Shown here: one piece after another, positions 14,426 through 21,774 of the stretch
Numbering within the stretch: the stretch's first letter is position 1
Layout of the letters: the number at the start of each line of letters is the position of its first letter
Assembly (NCBI GenBank): GCA_964628215.1
Contig: CAZVNF010000053.1
Location: forward strand, 1-21,990
DNA: 21,990 bases
From: CAIVAT01 sp964628215
GTDB taxonomy: Bacteria; Bacteroidota; Bacteroidia; Bacteroidales; FEN-979
Direction: 5' to 3'
Program-made: the position numbers and the translations under genes
Notes under the pieces: model-generated
Seen by the model: the letters and a program-made list of their open reading frames with translations, nothing else
Told to the model about the DNA's origin: nothing
The model's database searches: none

Positions 14426-16585
14426 ATGAACAGAACCACCATTTTAGCTCTGATATTATTGCTTCCCCTGGCGCTTGCCGCACAGGTCAGGCTTCCTTCC
14501 ATCCTCTCCTCAGGCATGGTCCTGCAGCGCGACACCGTAGTGAATATCTGGGGATGGGCCGCTCCCGGCGAGGAGATTGAAGTTGCGCCAGGCTGGCTTT
14601 CCGGCACGATTGCTGTCAAAGCCCGCAGCAACGGAACCTGGCTTATTTCCGTTCCAACCGGGCCTGCCGGGGGGCCGCATTCCATCCTCATCACCGGAAA
14701 AAACAGGATCAAACTCACCAACATTCTTTTTGGTGAAGTATGGATATGTTCGGGGCAGTCGAACATGGAATACACCATCCGGGGGCTCGGAGGATGGAAG
14801 CAATACAAAAAAGAGAAAACAGCGCTTAAAAAGAACGACTTTTCTGCCATCAGGCTGTGTACAATTGAACATGCACCCGAACTTTTGCCCTCCGATTCCT
14901 GCAGGGCTTCCTGGTGCGAAGCCACACCGGCCACCGCTGCCGACTTCAGCGCCACCGGGTTTTTCTTTGGCTGGGCGCTATACAAAATGCTGAATATTCC
15001 CATAGGTCTTATCTCGTCCGCCATCGGAGGAACGCCTGCAGAAGCCTGGACCGCACGCGAATGTATTGGCTCCGATCCTGAACTGGCATACTTTCTCCGC
15101 TCACCAAACGGTGAATCCTGGGACTGTGCCAAAGTGTCGCGGCTTTATAACGGAATGATCCATCCCCTGATGAACTATGCGATCAAAGGGGTGATATGGT
15201 ACCAGGGAGAATCGAACCGCCATGATGCCGACCGCTATCAAAAGCTCTTCTCCACTATGATCGGATGCTGGCGCAACGGGTGGAAACAGGGCAATTTCCC
15301 TTTTTACTTTGTTCAGATCGCCCCATTCAATTACGGGGAATCGTATGGTTCTGCAGCTTACCTTCGTGAAGCGCAGCAACAGTCCCTGTCGGTTCCCAAC
15401 ACCGGGATGGTCGTGACCATGGATATCGGGGATAATGCCGATATACACCCGAAAAACAAACAGGATGTGGGGTTGAGGCTGGCAAAGTTAGCCATGTCCA
15501 AAACCTACGGCAAATCCGGCATCCAATGCACCGGACCTGTTTTCAGCCAATGGAAAAATGAGGGAGGCCAGGTCCGGGTATACTTCAACAACGCAGCGGA
15601 CGGACTGATCTCCAAAGGCGATCGGATAAAATCGTTTACCCTGGCGGGTAACGATGGGATATTTCATGAAGCAACCGCCAGGATAGATGGAAGCACTGTT
15701 CTGCTTGGCAATAACCTTGTGAAAGACCCGCTGATGATCAGGTTTGCCTTTACCGACACCTCCACCGTAAACCTTTTCAACCGGGCCGGATTGCCGGCAG
15801 CCCCCTTCAGAACCGATACGATTCCGCTTTTGATCCGGCCGTTGCGGCTCACAACGGAAAAGCCCCCTATATCCGATGGCAGGGCATTCCGGTTCTATTG
15901 TCCTGATACGATTTGCCAGGTTCGATATACCCTCGATGGCACTGATCCTGTTCTTACTTCAGCACAATACACCAGCCCGGTTCGAATAGACAAATCTGCA
16001 ACCATCCGGGCGCGTGTTTGCAACGGCAGGATCATTTCGGAAAAGGTTTTTGAGTTTTATTACAAGAGTCACAGTGCCATTGGGAAAAAGATCACCATGG
16101 ATCATCCCCCGGCGGAGAAATATAACGCAACCGACGACATATTGGTTGATGGTTTGCGCGGATCCACTGCATTTCAGGATGGCCGGTGGCAGGGTTACGA
16201 GGGGGGCGACTTTGTTGGAACCATCGACCTGGGAGCGACTACCCTCGTGAAAAAAGCAACCATCGGATTCCTGAACGACACCAAATCATGGATTTTCCTT
16301 CCGGAATATGTGAAAATATTTGTCTCTTCCGACGGTAATTCCTACCGGGAAGTAAGTGAGATCATCACCGCTGAATCCCCGGAAATTCCCGGACCTTCCA
16401 TCAGGGAATATCAATGGAATATTCCCGAATCAGATAAACGCAACTCCATGAGTGCTTCCGGAACAGCTGAAACCCGGGTGAGGTTTATCAGGATTTATGC
16501 GAAAAACCGGGGCGTTTGCCCCAGATGGCACCCGGGAAAAGGGGGCAGGGCCTGGTTGTTTGCGGATGAGATCATGGTGGAGTAA
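14426..16585 (+). CDS. Sialate O-acetylesterase-type (SASA) enzyme with chitobiase-like and F5/8C-like domains
   Basis: The 719-residue protein has a signal peptide (about 1-19, ending LALAAQ) and an N-terminal beta domain (LPSILSSGMVLQRDTVVNIWG). The SASA/SGNH esterase domain has nucleophile S112 in SGQSNMEYT, WYQGESN, and the D339/H341 pair in DIGDNADIHPKNK. Residues about 480-550 resemble the chitobiase C-terminal module (RYTLDGTDPVLTSAQYTSPV). Residues about 570-719 resemble an F5/8 type C (CBM32-like) sugar-binding domain (STAFQDGRWQGYEGGDFVGT, ending FADEIMVE). By family it removes O-acetyl groups from sialic acids or other acetylated glycans outside the cytoplasm; substrate not proven. 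It has no T9SS domain of its own, but a sorting-domain fragment lies just downstream. Confidence 0.88.
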   Translation: MNRTTILALILLLPLALAAQVRLPSILSSGMVLQRDTVVNIWGWAAPGEEIEVAPGWLSGTIAVKARSNGTWLISVPTGPAGGPHSILITGKNRIKLTNILFGEVWICSGQSNMEYTIRGLGGWKQYKKEKTALKKNDFSAIRLCTIEHAPELLPSDSCRASWCEATPATAADFSATGFFFGWALYKMLNIPIGLISSAIGGTPAEAWTARECIGSDPELAYFLRSPNGESWDCAKVSRLYNGMIHPLMNYAIKGVIWYQGESNRHDADRYQKLFSTMIGCWRNGWKQGNFPFYFVQIAPFNYGESYGSAAYLREAQQQSLSVPNTGMVVTMDIGDNADIHPKNKQDVGLRLAKLAMSKTYGKSGIQCTGPVFSQWKNEGGQVRVYFNNAADGLISKGDRIKSFTLAGNDGIFHEATARIDGSTVLLGNNLVKDPLMIRFAFTDTSTVNLFNRAGLPAAPFRTDTIPLLIRPLRLTTEKPPISDGRAFRFYCPDTICQVRYTLDGTDPVLTSAQYTSPVRIDKSATIRARVCNGRIISEKVFEFYYKSHSAIGKKITMDHPPAEKYNATDDILVDGLRGSTAFQDGRWQGYEGGDFVGTIDLGATTLVKKATIGFLNDTKSWIFLPEYVKIFVSSDGNSYREVSEIITAESPEIPGPSIREYQWNIPESDKRNSMSASGTAETRVRFIRIYAKNRGVCPRWHPGKGGRAWLFADEIMVE

Positions 16586-17105
16586 GCGGTGCGGGATGGC
16601 CCATGGAACGTTTACGCCTGAACAAACGGGTGAACTGGAAGGACCAGTGAATGCCGCGATGTCCGGCATAGGCCGGACCATCATGCACCCTGAGATCACC
16701 GGGCACAGGAAACAGGATATTTCTCTTTCCGGTTTTCCCGCGGGGATCTGCTTTCTGATGATTGTGCACGGCGCCGGAATCGAAACACGGAAGATCCTGA
16801 AGACACGTTACTCCTTCAGTCCGGTTTGACAGATAATCCCGCAAAGCGAGGTTATAAGCCGTCTGCCCTTTGCGAGCAAGGGCACGGTAGGCCTTCAGTA
16901 CTTCGGGATCCTTCAGGATGTTTTTGGCACACTGCGATGCCCGCTGAAATTTTCTCCGGTAGTCAGTTTGTTTCTCCGTCGGCACGGGTACCTTTCGCTT
17001 ATACGGGAAAGTCATGATGATTTTTCCGCCACGGGGCTCCAGGGTTACCTGCCGGCCGAAAATTCCACTGTACATCTTTGCTATGAAATTCATTTTTTTT
17101 GACAT
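16572..17105 (-). CDS. Conserved hypothetical protein, 3'-truncated and run on into unrelated sequence
   Basis: The first roughly 95 of 177 residues look like a real gene: a basic start, a YRRKFQRASQCAKNILKDPE helix, then LKAYRALARKGQTAYNLALRDYLS. From memory these belong to a widespread uncharacterised family (F-x-x-A-x-x-Y-A-K-x-x-x-x-x-P and A-Y-N-x-A-x-x-D-x-x motifs) that normally continues with a beta domain of similar length. After about residue 96 (near 16820) the frame becomes the antisense of a T9SS sorting-domain fragment, with low-complexity, uncoding-like sequence (CFDSGAVHNHQKADPRGKTG). The gene has probably lost its 3' half. The start at 17105 is the first ATG; 17093 is also possible. 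Function unknown. Confidence 0.5.
   Translation of the reverse strand: MSKKMNFIAKMYSGIFGRQVTLEPRGGKIIMTFPYKRKVPVPTEKQTDYRRKFQRASQCAKNILKDPEVLKAYRALARKGQTAYNLALRDYLSNRTEGVTCLQDLPCFDSGAVHNHQKADPRGKTGKRNILFPVPGDLRVHDGPAYAGHRGIHWSFQFTRLFRRKRSMGHPAPLTPP
16690..16829 (+). pseudogene. Fragment of a T9SS C-terminal sorting domain
   Basis: On the plus strand the frame ending with TGA at 16827-16829 reads ITGHRKQDISLSGFPAGICF followed by LMIVHGAGIETRKILKTR. This matches the last 40 or so residues of a type A sorting domain (I-x-L-S-x-x-P-A-G-I-Y-F-L-x-I ... E-T-x-K-I-L-K). The YPNP-type start of the domain is absent and no parent protein precedes it in frame. It lies 105 bases after the esterase stop, so it may be the stranded tail of that gene or of another secreted protein. 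Confidence 0.5.
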
Positions 17106-17229
17106 GTTGCCAATTTATTGCTTTATCGGGTTGAGTGGCAAAAGGTAATACTCGACACGGCAATTTGTTAATAACTTCATCAATGTATGTGCTTTGATGC
17201 TGATTTCATCAGGGGTTCATCCGGCCTTG

Positions 17230-17288
17230 TATATGCTGATCTATATGCTGTTCTATATTCTGTTGTATATGCTTTGTATATGCTATTC
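17230..17288. repeat. Five tandem copies of a 12-bp unit (TATATGCTGTTC-like)
   Basis: Successive units are tatatgctgatc, tatatgctgttc, tatattctgttg, tatatgctttg (11 bp) and tatatgctattc. Copies differ at a few positions each. Function unknown; AT-rich tandem arrays like this can arise by slippage. Confidence 0.8.
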
Positions 17289-17290
17289 TG

Positions 17291-17411
17291 TACGAAGTAC
17301 AAACGAAAGTGAGAAGTGTAAAGTTCAAAGTACGAACAGTGGCCGGCGAGCCCCAAACTTTGTACTTCGTCATTCGTACCTCGTACTTTGAATTACTCTA
17401 CCATCGCCGGC
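17291..17411. repeat. Period-7 repeats forming three interlocked inverted pairs
   Basis: Three perfect inverted pairs are seen: acgaagtacaaa (17292-17303) with tttgtacttcgt (17359-17370); ttcaaagtacga (17324-17335) with tcgtactttgaa (17381-17392); gccggcga (17342-17349) with tcgccggc (17404-17411). The left partners come in the same order as the right partners, so the pairs interlock rather than nest. The right arm is made of heptamers (tacttcg, tcattcg, tacctcg, tactttg), and the left arm shows the same period. Confidence 0.75.
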
Positions 17412-17559
17412 TTCATCAGGTTCTGCCATGGCATGTCCCCACCTCTGGCGTTGTTCCATATGAAATTTCAAGGTAAGGTTTGGTGAAGTTTGCGAAGAAA
17501 AGTTCTATACCAGGATCCCTGAAAGTAAAAAGTAGCCAGAAACGCCACGGTGTTTATGA

Positions 17560-17742
17560 GCCCCGTCGGGGCGGCATAAAATCAACCTGGTACAGGTAAT
17601 ACCTGTGTTAAAATTTTTCAACCAATGGAATAGATTAATTTCGCAGCTACGCTGCTTGGATGCACTCGTATGGATTGTTTCTACAAAGATCAGGCAACTA
17701 CGTTGCCAATTGGGGTAATTCAATAGGTTGTTTATCAAACAA
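17560..17742. repeat. Cluster of five short hairpins, each with a 3-nt loop (REP-like)
   Basis: Five perfect stem-loops occur in 183 bases: gcccc-gtc-ggggc (17560-17572), acaggt-aat-acctgt (17592-17606), gcagc-tac-gctgc (17643-17655), ggcaac-tac-gttgcc (17693-17707) and ttgttt-atc-aaacaa (17728-17742). Stems are 5-6 bp with different sequences but the same geometry. The third and fourth start 50 bases apart. The text around them (for example tttctacaaagat at 17679) resembles extragenic repeats I recall from Bacteroidota genomes. Function unknown. Confidence 0.65.
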
Positions 17743-17859
17743 ACGAGATGTGTATAAAGAGTAGCATTCAAGGGGCCGGGGAGGGGTCCTTGAGAATCAA
17801 AAAAAAATGCCGAGGTCAGAATTCCTTCGGGGAGATATCCATTTATTTGAGTTTTATTA

Positions 17860-17867
17860 TATATTTG
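17860..17867 (+). promoter_or_regulatory. Candidate -7 box (TATATTTG)
   Basis: TATATTTG is a full match to TAnnTTTG, 19 bases before the ATG at 17887. No TTG at suitable spacing is seen upstream. Confidence 0.45.
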
Positions 17868-17886
17868 TTATTCTAAACTCAGATAT

Positions 17887-19755
17887 ATGAAAGTAAAATA
17901 TTTTCTTATTCCGGGGATACTTTTATCACTCCAAACTTTTGTGTATTCACAATCATGCCATGATACTGTGATGCCAGGGTCAGACTTTCAGGCCATTGTC
18001 CAGACTGCAAATACCGAAATAGGCTGGTACAAAGAATGGCTTGACTACAACGGGGGAAAGAAAATCTTGCCAGGTTCTTTGCCTCCGCAGGAAAAACTCA
18101 GGAATTCCTTTATGAAAGCAGGGTTCACTTCTGCCATGCATGAAGGCCCCAGGGCGGCCGATGTTTCTAATTTGTCCGGCCCCACACCAAAAAATCCCAA
18201 ATCGGAGTATTTCCATGTTCTTGAGAAAAAGGAGAGCTTCTCAGGAATGTGCCCGGCTTTTGATTTTATTGATGATTCTACGATGATAACCCTCTCCTTT
18301 GGAAGGGCTGTCACGACACTGCTGCTTCTGAGGGTTGGCGATTCGATAAAACTTCTTGATGCGATGGAAGTTCCCGGCAGGGGAACGAATGTATGGGAAC
18401 TGATCAATAAAAAAGGCAGGGAAAAGATTTTCCATAACACGGCCGGAGGTGCATATTCGTACCTGTCAGGACATGACGGCATCTATATTCCGGGGACGAA
18501 CAACAATATCCTCCGGGTACAGATCCAGAGCGACAGAATCTTAAAAGAAAAGGTTGAATCCATAAATATACGGGAGCAGATCGTTGCCGGGAACCTGGTC
18601 GATAAATCCCTTCACGAGAAAGATAAAATGAATCTCCTCACCGCACTGATGCCCGACATGGAAGGGAATATCTGGTTTACATCCAGGCATGGTATTGTAG
18701 GACTGCTTCACAGGAGTCAACTTACCGCCGACAGTTGCATGAAAGTATATGCAACCTACATAGGCTTGCTGGCATCTATGGATAAAATCAAAGCTCACTT
18801 TCATAAAGAGTTTAGTGACCAGGGTGACATTTATAAATACAAGAATATCCAGGATGCGACCAGGCAGATGATTGATGAATTCAGGGCAACATTTATGAAT
18901 TCAGACATATCCCGGGAGGAGATACAGAATTCCTTTTCCGTGGGCAGGGACGGGGTCTATATTGTGACAAATTATGCGCTGTATAAGCTCCGGTTCAATG
19001 AAGAGAAAAAGGCGATTGAACTGGACCCAAAATGGGAAAAGAACTTCAGGGAAGGGGGGCTGATCTATAATAACGATCACAAGGTCAAACCCGGCCAGTT
19101 GAACGCAGGCAGCGGAACTACACCCACCCTTTCCGGCGACAGGTTCGTGACGATCTGCGACAATGATTCGAACAGTGTGAACATTTGTGTATTTACCCAG
19201 GAAACAGGAGATCTTGTCTTTAAATACAAACTATTTCCCGAATCGGGGGGAGCTGTTGAAAACTCGGTGGTGGCATACGGCAACAGCATTATTGCCGGCA
19301 ACACCTATGGCTACCTCGATGTTTTCAAGGAGAACCACACTTCCGGCGGCATTATCCGGTTTGACTATGATGAAAAAAAACAGACATTTGAACGGTTTCC
19401 AAACTGGCCGGCCAGTGGATTGTATGATTGCAAAACCGCCACCCCGAAATTATCAACTGCCTCGGGACTGATCTATGTTTATAACCGGTCGGAACAGGAC
19501 TTTAATGGTCATCACGACTGGCAGGTTACCGGGATAGATTTTAACACAGGCCTGCGTGTTTTCTACATCAAGCCATATTTTAACAAGGGTGAATTTAAAG
19601 ACAACATCAGCTTTCTGATGAAATGGTTTTCACTGGGATCGAAAAACTATGACCGGAAAGTGTTCAACAATATCTGGGGCACATTTACCCTCGGACCCGG
19701 GAATAGTTTCTACATAGGCACATACCGGGGGTTTCTGCGGGTCTCTTCCGATTAA
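17887..19755 (+). CDS. Secreted propeller-like protein of unknown function
   Basis: The 622-residue protein has a signal peptide (about 1-21, MKVKYFLIPGILLSLQTF, then VYSQS). The rest is rich in short beta motifs of the kind seen in beta-propellers: HDGIYIPGTNNNILRVQI, EGNIWFTSRHGIVG, RDGVYIVTNYALYKL, GLIYVYNRS and the final NSFYIGTYRGFLRV. The stretch KPGQLNAGSGTTPTLSGDRF followed by VTICDND recalls a broadly distributed uncharacterised family of PQQ-like propellers. No T9SS sorting domain and no clear catalytic residues are visible, so its final location (periplasm or outside) is open. Its stop is closely followed by a gene fragment (19772). Confidence 0.75.
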   Translation: MKVKYFLIPGILLSLQTFVYSQSCHDTVMPGSDFQAIVQTANTEIGWYKEWLDYNGGKKILPGSLPPQEKLRNSFMKAGFTSAMHEGPRAADVSNLSGPTPKNPKSEYFHVLEKKESFSGMCPAFDFIDDSTMITLSFGRAVTTLLLLRVGDSIKLLDAMEVPGRGTNVWELINKKGREKIFHNTAGGAYSYLSGHDGIYIPGTNNNILRVQIQSDRILKEKVESINIREQIVAGNLVDKSLHEKDKMNLLTALMPDMEGNIWFTSRHGIVGLLHRSQLTADSCMKVYATYIGLLASMDKIKAHFHKEFSDQGDIYKYKNIQDATRQMIDEFRATFMNSDISREEIQNSFSVGRDGVYIVTNYALYKLRFNEEKKAIELDPKWEKNFREGGLIYNNDHKVKPGQLNAGSGTTPTLSGDRFVTICDNDSNSVNICVFTQETGDLVFKYKLFPESGGAVENSVVAYGNSIIAGNTYGYLDVFKENHTSGGIIRFDYDEKKQTFERFPNWPASGLYDCKTATPKLSTASGLIYVYNRSEQDFNGHHDWQVTGIDFNTGLRVFYIKPYFNKGEFKDNISFLMKWFSLGSKNYDRKVFNNIWGTFTLGPGNSFYIGTYRGFLRVSSD

Positions 19756-19771
19756 GTTTGCGGCAGCTTCT

Positions 19772-19920
19772 GAAATGAATGCCCGCTTCGACCAGCTTTT
19801 CGGTTTCCTCTGGGCGGTCATCGGCATTTTCACCACCATGATGGTCAGTGTATTCGGGTTTGCTTTCCGGGACCGCAAACTATCCAGCCGAAACTGAGCG
19901 AGATCCTGAAAAACGCATGA
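19772..19920 (+). pseudogene. Frameshifted fragment of a small membrane protein gene
   Basis: The frame around ATG 19775 reads EMNARFDQLFGFLWAVIGIF, then a hydrophobic TTMMVSVFGFAF, then RDRKL, and stops at 19895-19897. A different frame (19885-19920) reads QPKLSEILKNA and stops. Together these resemble the C-terminal half (coiled coil, one membrane segment, RDRR-like turn, PKL-x-EILKNA tail) of the exported coiled-coil family whose 5' end lies at 21775, with the tail one frame off. No N-terminal part is present. The upstream boundary is only 17 bases after the stop of the propeller gene. A functional 40-residue peptide from 19775 cannot be excluded. Confidence 0.55.
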
Positions 19921-20023
19921 CTACGTCAGGAATTTACAATTGACACGTAAGGTTTGACGATTTTCAAGGTGGCTATTCCGGTCACTAACCCGGGTTGTTT
20001 ATTTATATCCAATCTAAATTAAC

Positions 20024-20031
20024 TATATTTG
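20024..20031 (+). promoter_or_regulatory. Candidate -7 box (TATATTTG)
   Basis: TATATTTG matches TAnnTTTG fully and lies 24 bases before ATG 20056. A TTG at 19995-19997 is 26 bases upstream, a rather long spacer. The TTG at 20029, a possible alternative start codon, falls inside this box, supporting ATG 20056 as the start. Confidence 0.45.
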
Positions 20032-20055
20032 CAGAACCAAATATACCATTCCCTT

Positions 20056-21660
20056 ATGAAAAATATCGCTTCTTTGCTCATCCTGTGCCTGCTTTCAGGA
20101 GCGGTATCTTACGCCCAGGTTGGCATCAACACCGATAACAGCATGCCCGACCCTTCGGCCATGCTGGATGTTAAATCAACAACCAAAGGTGTGTTGGTAC
20201 CGAGAATGACCATTGCCGAGCGCGATGCCATCAGCAATCCTGCCAAAGGGTTAATGGTATTCTGCCTTGATAACAACCAGTATTACTCCAATAAAGGAAC
20301 GCCAGGCTTTCCCAATTGGGTCATGATCAGCAGCCAGTGGCTGAACAACGGGAACAATATCTATTTCAATTCCGGCAATGTTGGCATAGGATTGGCATCT
20401 CCCTCAACGCTGATGCTTCAGGTCAATGGAACCATTGGCGCCAACTTCGGAGCTGTTGACACACCAAGCATTACCTTCGGCAATGGCACCGAGAATACGG
20501 GCTTTGCCAGTCCGTCCGCTTTCAGTATCTCCTTCATCACCCAGTCAACTGAAAAGATGCGGTTGAACCCGGCCGGAGCACTGGGCATCGGAACACAATC
20601 GCCAGGCGCTTCTTCGCTCGTCGACATCTCTTCCACCACCAAAGGGTTTCTTCCACCCCGGATGACCTTTGAGCAGCGCAATGCCATTGTAAGCCCGGCC
20701 GAAGGACTGATGGTCTTTTGCACCAACTGCAACAGCGATGGCTCGGGTGTTGTCTCCTTTTATGAAAATGGATCCTGGCGATCTCTTTCCCTCACCTGCA
20801 TAACGCCGGTCACACCATTAAAAGTAAATTCCGTGCAGCAGAACACGCAGATCATCTGGAACTGGAGCGCCGTGCCCATTGCCAACGGTTACAAATGGCA
20901 CACATCCAACAACTTCACCGCTGCCACCGACATGGGAGTTGCCACCTCCAAAACCGAAACCGGGCTTACCCAGGGAACCAGTTATACGCGGTATGTATGG
21001 TCCTACAATGCCTGCGGAAAAAGTGAACCTTTAATTATTCAGGGACAGGCCCTTACCTGTGGTTCCTCCTTTGCTAAAACGCACACAGCCGGAACCGTGG
21101 CACCGGTCACCAAAACGGTCACCTATGGTTCGGTGACCAATATCCCGGGCGAAACCAGCAAGTGCTGGATCACCCGCAACCTGGGCGCCACGCAGCAGGC
21201 CAATACAGTTGACGACGCCACCGAGGCCGCGGCAGGCTGGTACTGGCAATTTAATCGCAGGCAAGGGTATAAGCATGATGGCACCACGCGAACGCCAAAT
21301 ACCACCTGGATCACTTCGATCTCAGAAAATTCCGACTGGGAATCGGCCAACGATCCATGTTCCGTGCTATTGGGCGTTGCCTGGCGGATACCTACCCGAA
21401 CTGAATGGACCAATGTGGATGCTGCAGGAAACTGGATCGAATGGAACGGGCCATTCAGCTCAGGTTTGCAAATGCATGCCGCCGGCAACCTCAACAACCT
21501 CACTGCTTTGCTGGCCCAGCGGGGTTCTGACGGCATCTATCTAAGCACTACGCAGAACAGTTTGACTTCCTGCTGGATGCTGGGCTTCGACGGCGGCGGC
21601 AGCAACATGGCCACCGGCTCCAAGGCAGCCGGCTTGAGCTTGCGTTGCATCAGAGAGTGA
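20056..21660 (+). CDS. FISUMP-type exported protein with two tail-fibre-like repeats
   Basis: The 534-residue protein has a signal peptide (MKNIASLLILCLLSGAVSYA, then QVGINT). Two repeats follow: residues about 36-75 (AMLDVKSTTKGVLVPRMT, AISNPAKGLMVFC) and about 187-226 (SLVDISSTTKGFLPPRMT, AIVSPAEGLMVFC), with GNVGIG- and GALGIG-type turns between them. This arrangement is common in Bacteroidota surface proteins and resembles phage tail-fibre stalk modules. Residues about 255-330 resemble a fibronectin-like domain. Residues about 335-534 are a divergent FISUMP domain (CWITRNLGATQQA, WRIPTRTEW, final GLSLRCIRE). No T9SS sorting domain is seen. Molecular function unknown; surface structure or adhesion is an inference. 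Confidence 0.83.
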   Translation: MKNIASLLILCLLSGAVSYAQVGINTDNSMPDPSAMLDVKSTTKGVLVPRMTIAERDAISNPAKGLMVFCLDNNQYYSNKGTPGFPNWVMISSQWLNNGNNIYFNSGNVGIGLASPSTLMLQVNGTIGANFGAVDTPSITFGNGTENTGFASPSAFSISFITQSTEKMRLNPAGALGIGTQSPGASSLVDISSTTKGFLPPRMTFEQRNAIVSPAEGLMVFCTNCNSDGSGVVSFYENGSWRSLSLTCITPVTPLKVNSVQQNTQIIWNWSAVPIANGYKWHTSNNFTAATDMGVATSKTETGLTQGTSYTRYVWSYNACGKSEPLIIQGQALTCGSSFAKTHTAGTVAPVTKTVTYGSVTNIPGETSKCWITRNLGATQQANTVDDATEAAAGWYWQFNRRQGYKHDGTTRTPNTTWITSISENSDWESANDPCSVLLGVAWRIPTRTEWTNVDAAGNWIEWNGPFSSGLQMHAAGNLNNLTALLAQRGSDGIYLSTTQNSLTSCWMLGFDGGGSNMATGSKAAGLSLRCIRE

Positions 21661-21702
21661 GTTTGTCATGAGCCCGCAGCCGTGAATGAAGGATGCAAAA
21701 AG

Positions 21703-21736
21703 TTGTTAACATTTTCGCATTTCTGTATTACCTTTA
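21703..21736 (+). promoter_or_regulatory. Candidate promoter of the last gene
   Basis: TTG (21703-21705) and TACCTTTA (21729-21736, seven of eight positions of TAnnTTTG) are separated by 23 bases. They lie 39 bases before the ATG at 21775. Confidence 0.45.
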
Positions 21737-21774
21737 CATCGCAAAACGGATTAAGAACTAAAACTTAATCTGTC

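Larger units (their letters stand above)
17106..17886. other. Repeat-rich interval without recognisable genes
   Basis: This 781-base stretch holds no coding region I can support. It contains the 12-bp tandem repeat (17230-17288), the period-7 inverted repeats (17291-17411), five small hairpins (17560-17742) and a candidate -7 box (17860-17867). A minus-strand open frame at 17505-17771 is the translation of the hairpin repeats and is not counted as a gene. Confidence 0.7.

Noticed and set aside
17170..17742. CRISPR array
   Set aside because: The repeats are short, diverged or palindromic with irregular spacing, and no cas gene is nearby.
17505..17771. Minus-strand open frame of 88 residues
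   Set aside because: It is the translation of the hairpin repeats (for example IFVETIHTSASKQRSC). Such frames arise in extragenic repeats, and no gene features are present.
17815..17840. Hairpin-like ccgagg...ccttcgg before the propeller gene
   Set aside because: Pairing needs a bulge, and the adjoining A run is on the wrong side for a plus-strand terminator; support is weak.
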